From Peptacetobacter sp900539645 (GTDB lineage: Bacteria > Bacillota > Clostridia > Peptostreptococcales > Peptostreptococcaceae), in assembly GCF_047807365.1 (NCBI RefSeq), contig NZ_JBLOUI010000022.1, positions 1-42,457 of the forward strand: 42,457 nt of DNA, in the 5' to 3' direction. Below the pieces are notes generated by a model. The model was not told the origin of the DNA. It saw only the letters and a list, made by a program, of their open reading frames with translations, and did not search any database. Both the position numbers and the translations under genes were made by a program. Positions 26,033-35,291 of this stretch are shown piece after piece. Position 1 is the first letter of the stretch. Each line of letters begins with the position of its first letter.

Positions 26033-26044
26033 TGGTATATACCA
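26033..26044. promoter_or_regulatory. dre-like operator upstream of the first GH20 gene
   Basis: TGGTATATACCA is a perfect 12-base palindrome 99 bases before the start codon. It is shaped like the NagR/YvoA and DasR operators (TGGTcTAgACCA). The core and flanks (AAATATAAG, then the palindrome, then AAACAT) recur upstream of the second GH20 gene. TTGGTA inside it could be a -35, with TATTAA 16 bases on, so a repressor there would block transcription. Confidence 0.5.
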
Positions 26045-26156
26045 ATATTTTGTACTTATATTTTATTAATTTTTATTTAACTTGTAAATAGTTTTTTTAT
26101 TATTTTACTAACTAAATTTTCTTTAAGTGTAATTTTATATTTTTGATATAATAAGA

Positions 26157-26201
26157 AAAAAAGTCGAGAAATAATTTTTTTAATATAATTTCTCGACTTT
26201 A
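26157..26201 (-). terminator. Terminator after the second GH20 gene
   Basis: The 12-bp stem AAGTCGAGAAAT/ATTTCTCGACTT is followed on the minus strand by seven T. It separates the two GH20 genes, so each has its own transcript. Confidence 0.85.
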
Positions 26202-26247
26202 ATTTATTTTTTATTTAATTAATGGAATTGTTCTTAATATTAAATAC

Positions 26248-29200
26248 TTAATTGTTTATAGCTTCTTTTATCATTTCAACTACATTTTCTGTAACGGCAT
26301 TTACACCACCTATTATAGTTGCTTTTTCTATTTTGGCATTTTCTGTATATAATTTTACAGATTCTGGTAAATTATTTTTCTTAACTAAAAGTACTGGTGC
26401 ATGTTTTTTAGCTGCATAGTTTCCAGCTATTAACGCGTCTGGGAAGTCTTCTCCTGTTGCATATATAGCTAATTTAGTTGTTGGATATATTTCATTAGCT
26501 ATTTTTGAAGCTGTTTCATATCTATCTTTTCCACCGATTCTTCTTACTGATTCAGCTCCATCATAGACATTAGCATCTTCTTTACTTCCTTTTACTATTT
26601 CAAATCCATTATTTATTTCTTTTTCAACTTCTTTAGAAACTGCTTTATCAAGACCTGCTATTTTAACATTTTTAACGTCATATTCAGCTAAAGCTTTTTT
26701 AGTTTCTTCTGGTATAGAATCTTTTTTAGTTAAAAGTATTGGAGCATTATCTCTAACTGCCATTGATGTCATTGCTAATGCATCTGGGAAGTTTTCTCCA
26801 GAAGCTAATTCTACAACTTCTTTGTTTCCTTTTTCTCTTATTTTATCTGCTATTTTTCTAGCTGTTTCATATCTATCTTTTCCAGCAAATCTTACAACTT
26901 CATAACCTTTATTTTTAAGTTCATCAACTACTTTTTTAGAAACTGCTTCATATCCTCCACTTATGTAGATTTTTTTAGCTCCTAATCTTTCTATTTCTTT
27001 TAAAGTATTTGTTGCTAATTTATCTTTATTTGTTAATAAAGATGAAGCATTTTCCTGAGCAGCAAGAGGATTTGCTGCTAAAACATCTGTAAATCTATCT
27101 GCATTTGCTAATACAACAACATTTGTTCCACTTGGATATAACTCTTTACTTGATTCAACTGCTGTTTCTATTCTATTAGCTCCTTCTAATCTATTTACTT
27201 CCACTTCTGGTTTTTCTGGTTTACTTGGTGGTACTACTATTCCTCCACCATTGTTGTTATCTGTATTAGGACGAACTAAATAGTCTTTATGTTTTTCTGA
27301 GAATCTATCCATTAACTGCATTATTCTATCCATGTCATGTGCTTTAGATGGATCATCACACCAAACAGCCTGCATACTTCCTATTGTAGGAACACCTGTA
27401 TTATCTCCCGCAACATCATTGAATCCTTTATTTTCTATATTGGCTATAGCATTTTCAAAGTCATATGGAAGTGGTTCATCTTTAAAACTTCCTAATACCC
27501 AATACCAAGCGTCATTTAAGTTTAGTATCTGATGTCCTTTTTCATATAAGTATGATGCTGGTGCTGTGTAGAATTCCCACCATCCTGCTGTCCAATAAGA
27601 TATTATTATATCTTCATCAAATTTTCCATATTCATCTTTTTTATTATAGTAGATACCATCATTGAAGCACATTGGTTTCATTCCAGCATCTTTTATAATT
27701 TTAGATAAATCATTTACATAGTCTACAAATTTAGGATACATTCCTTCACCCTGAAGTCTACTCCATCCATTGTAGTATCCTTCAGCAGATGAATCTATAT
27801 CATTTGCATATTCGTCGCAACCGAAGTTGAATATTTTACTTCCATTTTTAGCAAAGTAAGTAGCATATTTTTTAACTAATTCTTTATTGAATGCTAATGC
27901 TTCTTCATTGTTTAAGTCTATTGTTCTTGTTGATTTTTTACCACCATGAGTATACTGAGGATTCTGTATTCCTAATGCTTCCATAGCATTTAATATACCG
28001 TCCATATGACCTGGTGAATTTATAACAGGTATTATTCCTATACCTAATCTTTTAGCATATGCTAATATTTTATCCATTTCAGTTTCTGTTAGATAATCAC
28101 CATTTGGATCTTTGTAATATATATCATTTCCTTTTGTAATAGCTTTTTTAACATCTTCACTTTTATATGTTTTACCATTAGCTTTTATAGTCATATCATC
28201 TAAAGCAAAACGTAAACCGTCATTACCTACTATTAACTGAACATCTGTATATCCATTTCTGTAAGCTTTATCTATTATCTGTATTATCTGGTCTTTTGAG
28301 AAATATTTTCTACCAGCATCTATAGAGAATATAGCTTTTTTATCTTTTTTAGTTGTTGCTACTTTAAGTTCTGATATTTCTTTTATTATAGCATCTGCCA
28401 TTGCATCTACTTTAGCCTGATTTTCAACTTTTTCTCCGTATACAACTGCTTCAAAAGCTTTCTTTAATTCATGAACACTTTCTTCTGTATATTTAGATAA
28501 ATCAGAAGGTATCTGTGCTATAGCTTCTTCTACTTTTGTATAGTCAGCTACTTTGTATATATAGTCTGGATTCTGCTGCGCAAATAGTTCCATTAAACCT
28601 TTTACCACTTCTGGTTTATATGTTTCACTAGGAGTATCACACCAAGTACAAGCCATAGCTCCTACTATAGATATTTCTTTGTCATTAGCAGTTGGTACAT
28701 GAGTAAATTTATTTTCTTTCATACCTTTTGTTGCCATATCAGTCCCATACCACCAACCAGATTTGTTTCCATCACGACCAACTACATAATACCACTGATC
28801 ATTAGTATTTAATATATTAAAACCTTTTTTTCTTAGGAATTTAGCTGAAGCTTGTTCATAATGATTAATACCTGTTATCCAGTAAGCAACTATTATATCT
28901 GTATCTATTGTTCCATTTGACTCATCTTCTTTATAATATATACCATCATTGAAACATATAGGTTTCATATTATTTTCTTTTATTGTTGCTGATAAAGAAT
29001 TTATATAACTTACAAATTCATCATATAAGCCAAGCTCCTGTAAAACTAAAAATCCTGATTTTTTTTCAGGTAAAGCTGTATTATTAAGCGTTGAATCATT
29101 TGCGTATTCATCTGCACCAAAGTTAAAGTATTCTACTTTTCCATTGAAGAATTTAGCATACTTTTCAACTAAAACCTTAGTAAAATTAACTGCTTTTTCA

Positions 29201-29757
29201 TTGGCTAAATCTATAGTTGTTTTAGAAACATACCCCTTATAATCAAATTTAGAATTTTCTATTCCTAAAGTTTCCATAGCATTTAATATAGCATCCATAT
29301 GCCCTGGACTACTTATTACTGGAATTATTCCTATATTTTTTGTTTTAGCATAAGCTAATATATCTTCTATATCACTCTGTGTTAAAACTGTTCCATTTAG
29401 ATCATCATAATATGTTTTTGTTCCATTTTTTATTGCTTCTTTAACTTCATCACTAGCATACGTTTGCCCATTCGCCATAATTGTCATATCATCTAGTAAT
29501 AATCTTAAACCATCATTACCAAATAATATCTGTACATGAGTATACCCTGTTTTTTCTGCTGTGTCTATTATTTCTTTAAGCTGTTCTACTGAGAAAAATT
29601 TTCTACCAGCATCAATAGAATAGACACTCATTTTTGTTTTTAAATTTGTTTGTTTTGTTTCAGCTGCTGAAACATTTGACATTCCTGCTGATAATGGTGT
29701 AACCATTGTCATGCAAGCAACTAAAAATGTTGCAATTGCTTTTTTAAACTTGCCCAT
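26248..29757 (-). CDS. CWB2-anchored StrH-like tandem GH20 enzyme, paralogue 2
   Basis: The protein has 1169 aa. Same plan as the gene at 22551: signal peptide (1-32), GH20 domain A (catalytic D216-E217 in FNFGADEYAND), FIVAR-like region (about 405-467), GH20 domain B (D648-E649 in FNFGCDEYAND). A Gly/Pro-rich linker (GGGIVVPPSKPEKPEVEV, about 840-865) leads to three CWB2 repeats. The catalytic part is a clear duplicate of its neighbour, but the CWB2 part is much closer to that of the beta-helix protein at 30068 (AKKIYISGGY, FPDALIAGNYAAKKHAPVLLVK). The gene looks like a recombinant of the two flanking genes. GGAGG precedes ATG 29757; terminators stand on both sides. Confidence 0.9.
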   Translation of the reverse strand: MGKFKKAIATFLVACMTMVTPLSAGMSNVSAAETKQTNLKTKMSVYSIDAGRKFFSVEQLKEIIDTAEKTGYTHVQILFGNDGLRLLLDDMTIMANGQTYASDEVKEAIKNGTKTYYDDLNGTVLTQSDIEDILAYAKTKNIGIIPVISSPGHMDAILNAMETLGIENSKFDYKGYVSKTTIDLANEKAVNFTKVLVEKYAKFFNGKVEYFNFGADEYANDSTLNNTALPEKKSGFLVLQELGLYDEFVSYINSLSATIKENNMKPICFNDGIYYKEDESNGTIDTDIIVAYWITGINHYEQASAKFLRKKGFNILNTNDQWYYVVGRDGNKSGWWYGTDMATKGMKENKFTHVPTANDKEISIVGAMACTWCDTPSETYKPEVVKGLMELFAQQNPDYIYKVADYTKVEEAIAQIPSDLSKYTEESVHELKKAFEAVVYGEKVENQAKVDAMADAIIKEISELKVATTKKDKKAIFSIDAGRKYFSKDQIIQIIDKAYRNGYTDVQLIVGNDGLRFALDDMTIKANGKTYKSEDVKKAITKGNDIYYKDPNGDYLTETEMDKILAYAKRLGIGIIPVINSPGHMDGILNAMEALGIQNPQYTHGGKKSTRTIDLNNEEALAFNKELVKKYATYFAKNGSKIFNFGCDEYANDIDSSAEGYYNGWSRLQGEGMYPKFVDYVNDLSKIIKDAGMKPMCFNDGIYYNKKDEYGKFDEDIIISYWTAGWWEFYTAPASYLYEKGHQILNLNDAWYWVLGSFKDEPLPYDFENAIANIENKGFNDVAGDNTGVPTIGSMQAVWCDDPSKAHDMDRIMQLMDRFSEKHKDYLVRPNTDNNNGGGIVVPPSKPEKPEVEVNRLEGANRIETAVESSKELYPSGTNVVVLANADRFTDVLAANPLAAQENASSLLTNKDKLATNTLKEIERLGAKKIYISGGYEAVSKKVVDELKNKGYEVVRFAGKDRYETARKIADKIREKGNKEVVELASGENFPDALAMTSMAVRDNAPILLTKKDSIPEETKKALAEYDVKNVKIAGLDKAVSKEVEKEINNGFEIVKGSKEDANVYDGAESVRRIGGKDRYETASKIANEIYPTTKLAIYATGEDFPDALIAGNYAAKKHAPVLLVKKNNLPESVKLYTENAKIEKATIIGGVNAVTENVVEMIKEAINN

Positions 29758-29825
29758 AATTTCCTCCTATAACAATTCTTTTTAAAACTGGTATCTTCCT
29801 AATCAAAACGTATTTATGTTTCATA

Positions 29826-29837
29826 AGGTATATACCA
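29826..29837. promoter_or_regulatory. dre-like operator upstream of the second GH20 gene
   Basis: AGGTATATACCA lies 69 bases before the start codon, with the same flanks as the copy at 26033 on the minus strand (AAATATAAG before, GAAACATAAAT after). One base departs from the perfect palindrome. Confidence 0.45.
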
Positions 29838-29983
29838 ATAATCACTTTCTTATATTTTATATTATTTTTTTTTTTTGTAAATATTTTTTTATATTATTTT
29901 TAACTAATTTTGAATTTTTATTTATTCTAATGAAATCAAATAAATTAAAAATATTTTTTACTACATTTCAGATTCAAAAAATA

Positions 29984-30029
29984 AAAAAGCTAAGAAGTTA
30001 ATCTATTTTTAATAACTTCTTAGCTTTTT
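29984..30029. terminator. Bidirectional terminator after the beta-helix gene
   Basis: A perfect 17-bp stem AAAAAGCTAAGAAGTTA with its complement (29984-30000 with 30013-30029) has T-rich tails on both strands; it ends the minus-strand adhesin gene. Confidence 0.85.
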
Positions 30030-30067
30030 ACAATACAGATTATCATGTATCTTTTTCTTTATATTTT

Positions 30068-33000
30068 CTATTTATTTATCGCCGCTTTTATTAAATCAAA
30101 CACTTTATCACTGACAGCATTTACACCACCAATTACAGTTACTTTTCTAATTTCTGATTTTTCTGTATAATCTCTTACAACTTTTGGTAGAGTATCTCTC
30201 TTAACAAGTAGTACTGGAGCATTTTTTCTTCCTGCATAATTTCCTGCTATCAACGCATCTGGGAAGTTTTCTCCTGTTGCATATACTCCAAGTCTTGACA
30301 TTGGGCAAGAATTTGCAGCTATTATTGTTGATGTTTCGTATCTATCTTTTCCACCAAATCTATTTATTGATTTCGCTCCATCATAAACATTTGAATCATC
30401 CTTTTTATTTTTATCTATACTAAATCCTTTGTCTATCTGTTTTTCAACTTCTTTTGATACAGCTTGGTCTAATCCACCAATTTTTATATTTTCTATATCC
30501 CATTCTGCTAGTGCCTGTTTTGTGTATTTAGGGATAGAATCTTTTTTAGTTAGTAGTATTGGTGCGTGATCTTTAACTGCTAGAGGTGTCATACATAACG
30601 CATCTGGGAAATCTTCTCCTGAAGCAAGTTCTGCTGCATTTGTATTTCCTTTTTCTCTTATTTTTATTGCTATTTTTCTAGCTGTGTCGTATCTGTCTAC
30701 ACCGTCAAATCTGAATATTTCATATCCTTTTGCTGCTAGTTCGTCTACAACTTTTTTAGATACTGCATCATATCCGCCACTTATGTAGATTTTTTTAGCA
30801 CCTAGTCTTTCTATTTCTTTTAGTGTTTTTTCTGGTATTTCGTATTTATATGTTAGTAGAGCTGATGCTTTTTCCTGTATTGCAAATGGATCTGCAGTTA
30901 GTACGTCTGTGTATCTTTCTGCATTTGCAAGTACTACGGCATTTGTTCCATTTGGATATAGGTCTTCACTTGTTTCTACTGATGTTTCAATTCTGTCGTT
31001 ACCTTCTATTCTGTCTGGATCTGTTGGTGGTGTTACTATTGTTCCACCTCCGCCACCACCAGTGCTTTTAGCTTTTACTGTTACTTTTATAGTTTTTTCA
31101 GTTGTAGCACCCACTGAATCTGTAACTGAATATGTTACTTTGTATTCCCCTGGTTTGCTTATATCTACTGTGTTTTCTTTTATGTTGTTTTGAGTTAGAG
31201 TTATTTTTCCATCTTCTGCATCTGTAGCTGTTACATCTTTTAGAGGATCGAAGTTATCTCCAACATATATTTCTTTATCTGATGCATTTATTACTGGTAA
31301 ATTGTTTGTTGGTAGTTCTTTTACATATGTTAGTACATTTTTTGTCTTTTGACTCTGTCCTATTTTCAAATCTGGATTCATATATTTGCTTGGTATGAAG
31401 TATCTTCCTAGTGTAGCCTTTAGAGCTTCTGCTTCTCCACCAGCTGCTTCTGAGTATTCTACTAGTTTTGTTCCTTCTGTTTTTTCGTCTTCTATATTTT
31501 CTTCAGCACTTGTTATACTTATAGGATTTGTTCCATTTATTTTATTTAATTTATTTGTAACATTTATAAATGTTCCTGTATTTAAATATACATCATCTTC
31601 CTTATTTATTTCTGTATCTCCCGAAATTTCTAATAATCCACCTGCTCCTCTTTCAATATAAACCCCTTTACTATACCCTAAACCTTCTTGTTTTGATGTA
31701 ATACTATTATCCTTAATATTTGTTTTTCCTTTTAATTCTAAACATCCCGCATTTATATAAATACCTCCACCTTGATAACTAGCTTCATTAGCAAATATAT
31801 TGCAATTTTCTAATATTACCCTTCCTTTTTTAGATATGTCTACAAATACTCCTCCACCATATCCAAAATTGTATTTTTCTGTTTTTGCATTTGGAGATAC
31901 TTTATTATTATTTATTGATGTATTCTTTAAAGTTATTTCACTATCTCCATATACTCTTATTCCTCCACCAGCTTGATTTGTTGCTTCGCCTGCTTGATTT
32001 TCTTTTATGCTACTATCTTCTATTGTTATATTACTATTTTCAAAATAAGCTCCTGCTCCACCTTGTAGATTATTTCCATCTGTTGTATTTTTTGATATTG
32101 TTGCATTTTTTATAGTACCATTACTATTTTTTGTGTAAATTCCTCCACCATAAGTCTGTATCATTCTCCATTCATTCCCAAATTCACTAGAACCGTTATT
32201 AGCAATTTCTACATTTCCATTTTCCCCTATTTTTAAATTTGTATCTTCAGCGTATATTCCTCCTCCATAACAAGTTCTACCATTATAAGGAATTTTATTT
32301 TTAATTATTTTCCCATTATTTATCTCTAATTTAGATTCATTTTTTGCATAGATTCCAGCACCATTCATTGCTTCATTATCAGAAATTTCACCAGAATTCA
32401 TTATAAAAGTACTCCCTTCTCCTTCTACAAAAACACCACTTCCACACATACAACAATCTTCACCTTTAGGTACAATTCCATTTTCTTTAATCATACCACC
32501 ATTCATAGTAAAGTTAGCACCCTCTCTAACTTGAATTGATGCTCCTTCAGCATAGTTAGCTCCTAAATTATAGTTTCCACTTACTTCTCCGCCTTCCATA
32601 GTAAGTGTAGCATTCTCTCCTTTAACCACAACAGCCGCTAGTTCAACATTTCTACTTGCCTTATTTACTGTGTACCCAGAAATTTTTGCACCATCATTTA
32701 TTACCATATTACCATTACAAAGAATCAACCCTAAATTACCTTGACTATTGTTATTATATCCATCACTTGTATGAACTGTTAATTTACAATTTATAGTTAA
32801 ATTTCCACCTTCATTTACTTTTACAAAATTCGCATATGTAAGCATTCCTTCATTTTCATAATTAGGTGCTTCTATAATCAAATCTCCATCTATAGTCAAA
32901 TTTCCATCTTTTTCTACTACAAACTCTCCTTTGTCAGGCATATTTGAAGTTCTTTGTATAATTGTATTATTTTGAGCTACTATTGTAATGTTTTTATTAG

Positions 33001-33358
33001 ATTTTATAATTATAGCTTCATCTGAACTATTTTTATTTATGATTCCATTACTACCATCTAAAATAATTTTAGTTTCAACATTATCACTTGCATTTTCAAT
33101 ATTACTTTTTAAATCATTCCAGTTAGATACTGTTACTTCTTTTACATTATTGTTTTGATTTTTATTTCCATTATTTTGTTCTTCTTTATATTTACTGTTA
33201 TCAATTTCATCATATGTTGTTAATTCTTGGCGTAAATTAGTTTGTTCTACACTTGTATTATTCTTTTCTATTTCTTCACCATTTAATGCCATTGATTCTT
33301 GACTTACCGTAACAATCATAGCTGTTGCTGCTAAAAATGATATTAATTTTTTATTCAT
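30068..33358 (-). CDS. CWB2-anchored beta-helix surface protein (putative adhesin)
   Basis: The protein has 1096 aa. A signal peptide (MNKKLISFLAATAMIVTVSQESMA) precedes an Asn/Gln-rich stretch, then about 550 residues of right-handed parallel beta-helix repeats (GGGIYAE, GGGIYTK, GGGVFVD, GGGIYIN; polymorphic-outer-membrane-like), an Ig-like DUF5011-type domain (about 690-765, DVTATDAEDGKITL, PGEYKVTYSVTDSVG), a polyglycine linker and three CWB2 repeats. ATG 33367 is in frame, but the AAGGAG site abuts it; ATG 33358, nine bases away, is the better start. In the helix part 14 of 15 glutamines are CAA, against near-exclusive CAG in core genes, and the anchor part is mixed. This suggests the helix was acquired. 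Function is inferred: adhesion or glycan binding. Confidence 0.85.
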   Translation of the reverse strand: MNKKLISFLAATAMIVTVSQESMALNGEEIEKNNTSVEQTNLRQELTTYDEIDNSKYKEEQNNGNKNQNNNVKEVTVSNWNDLKSNIENASDNVETKIILDGSNGIINKNSSDEAIIIKSNKNITIVAQNNTIIQRTSNMPDKGEFVVEKDGNLTIDGDLIIEAPNYENEGMLTYANFVKVNEGGNLTINCKLTVHTSDGYNNNSQGNLGLILCNGNMVINDGAKISGYTVNKASRNVELAAVVVKGENATLTMEGGEVSGNYNLGANYAEGASIQVREGANFTMNGGMIKENGIVPKGEDCCMCGSGVFVEGEGSTFIMNSGEISDNEAMNGAGIYAKNESKLEINNGKIIKNKIPYNGRTCYGGGIYAEDTNLKIGENGNVEIANNGSSEFGNEWRMIQTYGGGIYTKNSNGTIKNATISKNTTDGNNLQGGAGAYFENSNITIEDSSIKENQAGEATNQAGGGIRVYGDSEITLKNTSINNNKVSPNAKTEKYNFGYGGGVFVDISKKGRVILENCNIFANEASYQGGGIYINAGCLELKGKTNIKDNSITSKQEGLGYSKGVYIERGAGGLLEISGDTEINKEDDVYLNTGTFINVTNKLNKINGTNPISITSAEENIEDEKTEGTKLVEYSEAAGGEAEALKATLGRYFIPSKYMNPDLKIGQSQKTKNVLTYVKELPTNNLPVINASDKEIYVGDNFDPLKDVTATDAEDGKITLTQNNIKENTVDISKPGEYKVTYSVTDSVGATTEKTIKVTVKAKSTGGGGGGTIVTPPTDPDRIEGNDRIETSVETSEDLYPNGTNAVVLANAERYTDVLTADPFAIQEKASALLTYKYEIPEKTLKEIERLGAKKIYISGGYDAVSKKVVDELAAKGYEIFRFDGVDRYDTARKIAIKIREKGNTNAAELASGEDFPDALCMTPLAVKDHAPILLTKKDSIPKYTKQALAEWDIENIKIGGLDQAVSKEVEKQIDKGFSIDKNKKDDSNVYDGAKSINRFGGKDRYETSTIIAANSCPMSRLGVYATGENFPDALIAGNYAGRKNAPVLLVKRDTLPKVVRDYTEKSEIRKVTVIGGVNAVSDKVFDLIKAAINK

Positions 33359-33771
33359 ATTCCACATCTCCTTTACCTACACATTTAAATACGAATATTC
33401 CACAAATTTGCTCAAGTTTAAAATTTATTTTTCCTTAAGCTATTTTTTAACCATCTCCCTTAATTAAATTTAATTAATATTCTCATACATAATGTTATCA
33501 AAAAAAAAAAAAAAAACAATGCTTTTTCTTAATTTTATTAATTAACAAAGGATATTTATTTGTAACTTTAAAGTAGATATTTCAATTATTCATTCACAAG
33601 CCTTAAAAAGAATACTCTATTAATTGTTTTAACGTTCCACTAGATACGAATATTAAATTTATTTTTATTTTTAATATTCTTTTTTAAACTTCTAATTAAC
33701 CTCACATTATATTCAAATTAGTATTATTTTATTATTAAGAAAAATTTATAAGCTTAATTAAGTAAATAGAC
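33359..33771 (-). promoter_or_regulatory. Adhesin upstream region with 17-base poly-A/T tract
   Basis: A run of 17 A on the plus strand (33500-33516) is T17 on the minus strand, 142 bases before the adhesin start. Its last bases form TTGATA, which with TATTAA 16 bases further on makes a possible -35/-10. A tract this long is prone to slippage, so promoter strength could vary between cells. The rest of the interval is A/T-rich with no ORF I can support. Confidence 0.45.
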
Positions 33772-33772
33772 A

Positions 33773-33823
33773 AAAAAATAGACTAACTAATCTAGTAACA
33801 TTTACTAGAATTAATTAGTCTAT
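33773..33823 (-). terminator. Terminator of the pcrA-to-ppiB gene run
   Basis: A long imperfect stem built from TAGACTAA...TCTAGTAA and TTTACTAGA...TTAGTCTA is followed on the minus strand by seven T. It lies about 30 bases beyond the ppiB stop. Confidence 0.8.
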
Positions 33824-33854
33824 CTTATAATTTTATTAAATTTTTATTATTTTA

Positions 33855-34385
33855 TTAGAATTTTTCTACTTCTGGGTAATCTTTACCTAAAGTATCAACT
33901 GTAACACATTTCATAACCTGTGGAGTAGTTGGTTTATCTCCCCAACCAGTCTTAGTAGTTGCTATCTCATCAACAACATCCATACCTTCTATTACTCTAC
34001 CAAATGAAGCATACTGTCCATCTAGGTGTGGAGAGTTTTTGTGCATTATGAAGAACTGAGATCCAGCTGAGTTAGGATCCATTGTTCTAGCCATTGAAAG
34101 TACTCCTCTTTCGTGTTTTAAGTTGTTAGTGAATCCATTTCCTGTGAATTCTCCTCTTATTGAGTATCCTGGTCCACCCATTCCTGTTCCATCTGGGCAT
34201 CCACCCTGTATCATGAAGCCTTCTATTACTCTGTGGAATCCTATTCCATTGTAGTATCCTTTGTTTATTAAGCTTATGAAGTTGTTAACTGTGTTTGGAG
34301 CTATGTGTGGGTAAAGTTCTGCTTTTATTATTCCACCATTTTCCATTTCTATTGTTACTATTGGATTGTTCATTTCTATAGCCAT
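33855..34385 (-). CDS. ppiB: Cyclophilin-type peptidyl-prolyl cis-trans isomerase
   Basis: The protein has 176 aa. It speeds proline isomerisation during protein folding. Cyclophilin motifs are complete: GFHRVIEGFMIQGGCPDGTG (catalytic Arg and the FxxxQGG core), SMARTMDPNSAGSQFFIMH and FGRVIEGMDVVDEIA. It has no signal peptide, so it is cytosolic. It is the last gene of a minus-strand run, 78 bases after the patatin-like gene. Confidence 0.95.
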   Translation of the reverse strand: MAIEMNNPIVTIEMENGGIIKAELYPHIAPNTVNNFISLINKGYYNGIGFHRVIEGFMIQGGCPDGTGMGGPGYSIRGEFTGNGFTNNLKHERGVLSMARTMDPNSAGSQFFIMHKNSPHLDGQYASFGRVIEGMDVVDEIATTKTGWGDKPTTPQVMKCVTVDTLGKDYPEVEKF

Positions 34386-34463
34386 TTAAATATCCTCACT
34401 TTCTTTATTCTCAGTATATTATACCAAAATATATACCCGTATAATATACTATTTTAACCGATA

Positions 34464-35222
34464 TTATTTAAATTCTTTAACTAATTCCTGTCCTATTTCA
34501 TATCCATCAGCAAATATTTTTCTACAGAAGTCCATGTTAAGATTTAGTGTAGCACCTGGTTCAAATTTCTGTTTAGGTCTAGCAACTACAAATTTATCTG
34601 CACCAAATTCTTCGATTAATTCTTCTGGCACTTCATAGTCGTTCTGAGTAGATATTATTACTATTTTATCTGGGTTTACTTCAAGTACTGGCTCAACTAT
34701 AAGGCTTCTGCACATTCCACCGTCTAAGCATTCCCCTTCGTAAGCACCTTCTGCTACATCCTCGATAAATCCTTCTTTGAACCCTTTCTGTTTTATAGGA
34801 TTAAATGGAAGAAGTGAGCTGTATTTTATACATTCTAGACATTCATTCTTATCTAGTTTTGAAGTTTCAACTATTTTTTCTTCTATACATTTGTCGTGAA
34901 CTTCTACATAATTTACATATAGAGGTATTTCTGCTCTGCAATCTTCTTCAAGCATGTATAATCCTTTTATTAGGTTGTCGTTATTTACTTTGTTATCCAC
35001 TATTTGTATACTTGTACCGCCAAGATTTTCTTCAACGTTGTTCCATATATATGCTAATTTTTCCATATTTCCAGTGGCTAGAAAGTATCCATTTATTGCA
35101 CCTATTGAAGTACCAGAAATTGCTGCATATTCTTTTATTCCATTTTCGTAAAGAGCTTTTACAACACCCGCTTCATAGGCACCTTTTGCACCTCCACCTT
35201 CCATACATAGAGCTATTTTCAT
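34464..35222 (-). CDS. Patatin-like phospholipase
   Basis: The protein has 252 aa. It is a serine lipid acyl hydrolase of the RssA/patatin group. The oxyanion Gly-rich loop is MEGGGAKGAYEAG, the nucleophile elbow is GTSIGAING, and the catalytic Asp sits in LDGGMCRS. The set is complete, so it should be active. It has no signal peptide or membrane segment. Substrate is unknown; bacterial members act on phospholipids or acyl-proteins. It lies between the aminopeptidase and ppiB genes, without a functional link I can name. Confidence 0.87.
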   Translation of the reverse strand: MKIALCMEGGGAKGAYEAGVVKALYENGIKEYAAISGTSIGAINGYFLATGNMEKLAYIWNNVEENLGGTSIQIVDNKVNNDNLIKGLYMLEEDCRAEIPLYVNYVEVHDKCIEEKIVETSKLDKNECLECIKYSSLLPFNPIKQKGFKEGFIEDVAEGAYEGECLDGGMCRSLIVEPVLEVNPDKIVIISTQNDYEVPEELIEEFGADKFVVARPKQKFEPGATLNLNMDFCRKIFADGYEIGQELVKEFK

Positions 35223-35291
35223 TTTCCCATCTCTCTTTCATATTTTCATTTTACTATAAAATAAATTTAATAGTTTATAGAATATTATACC

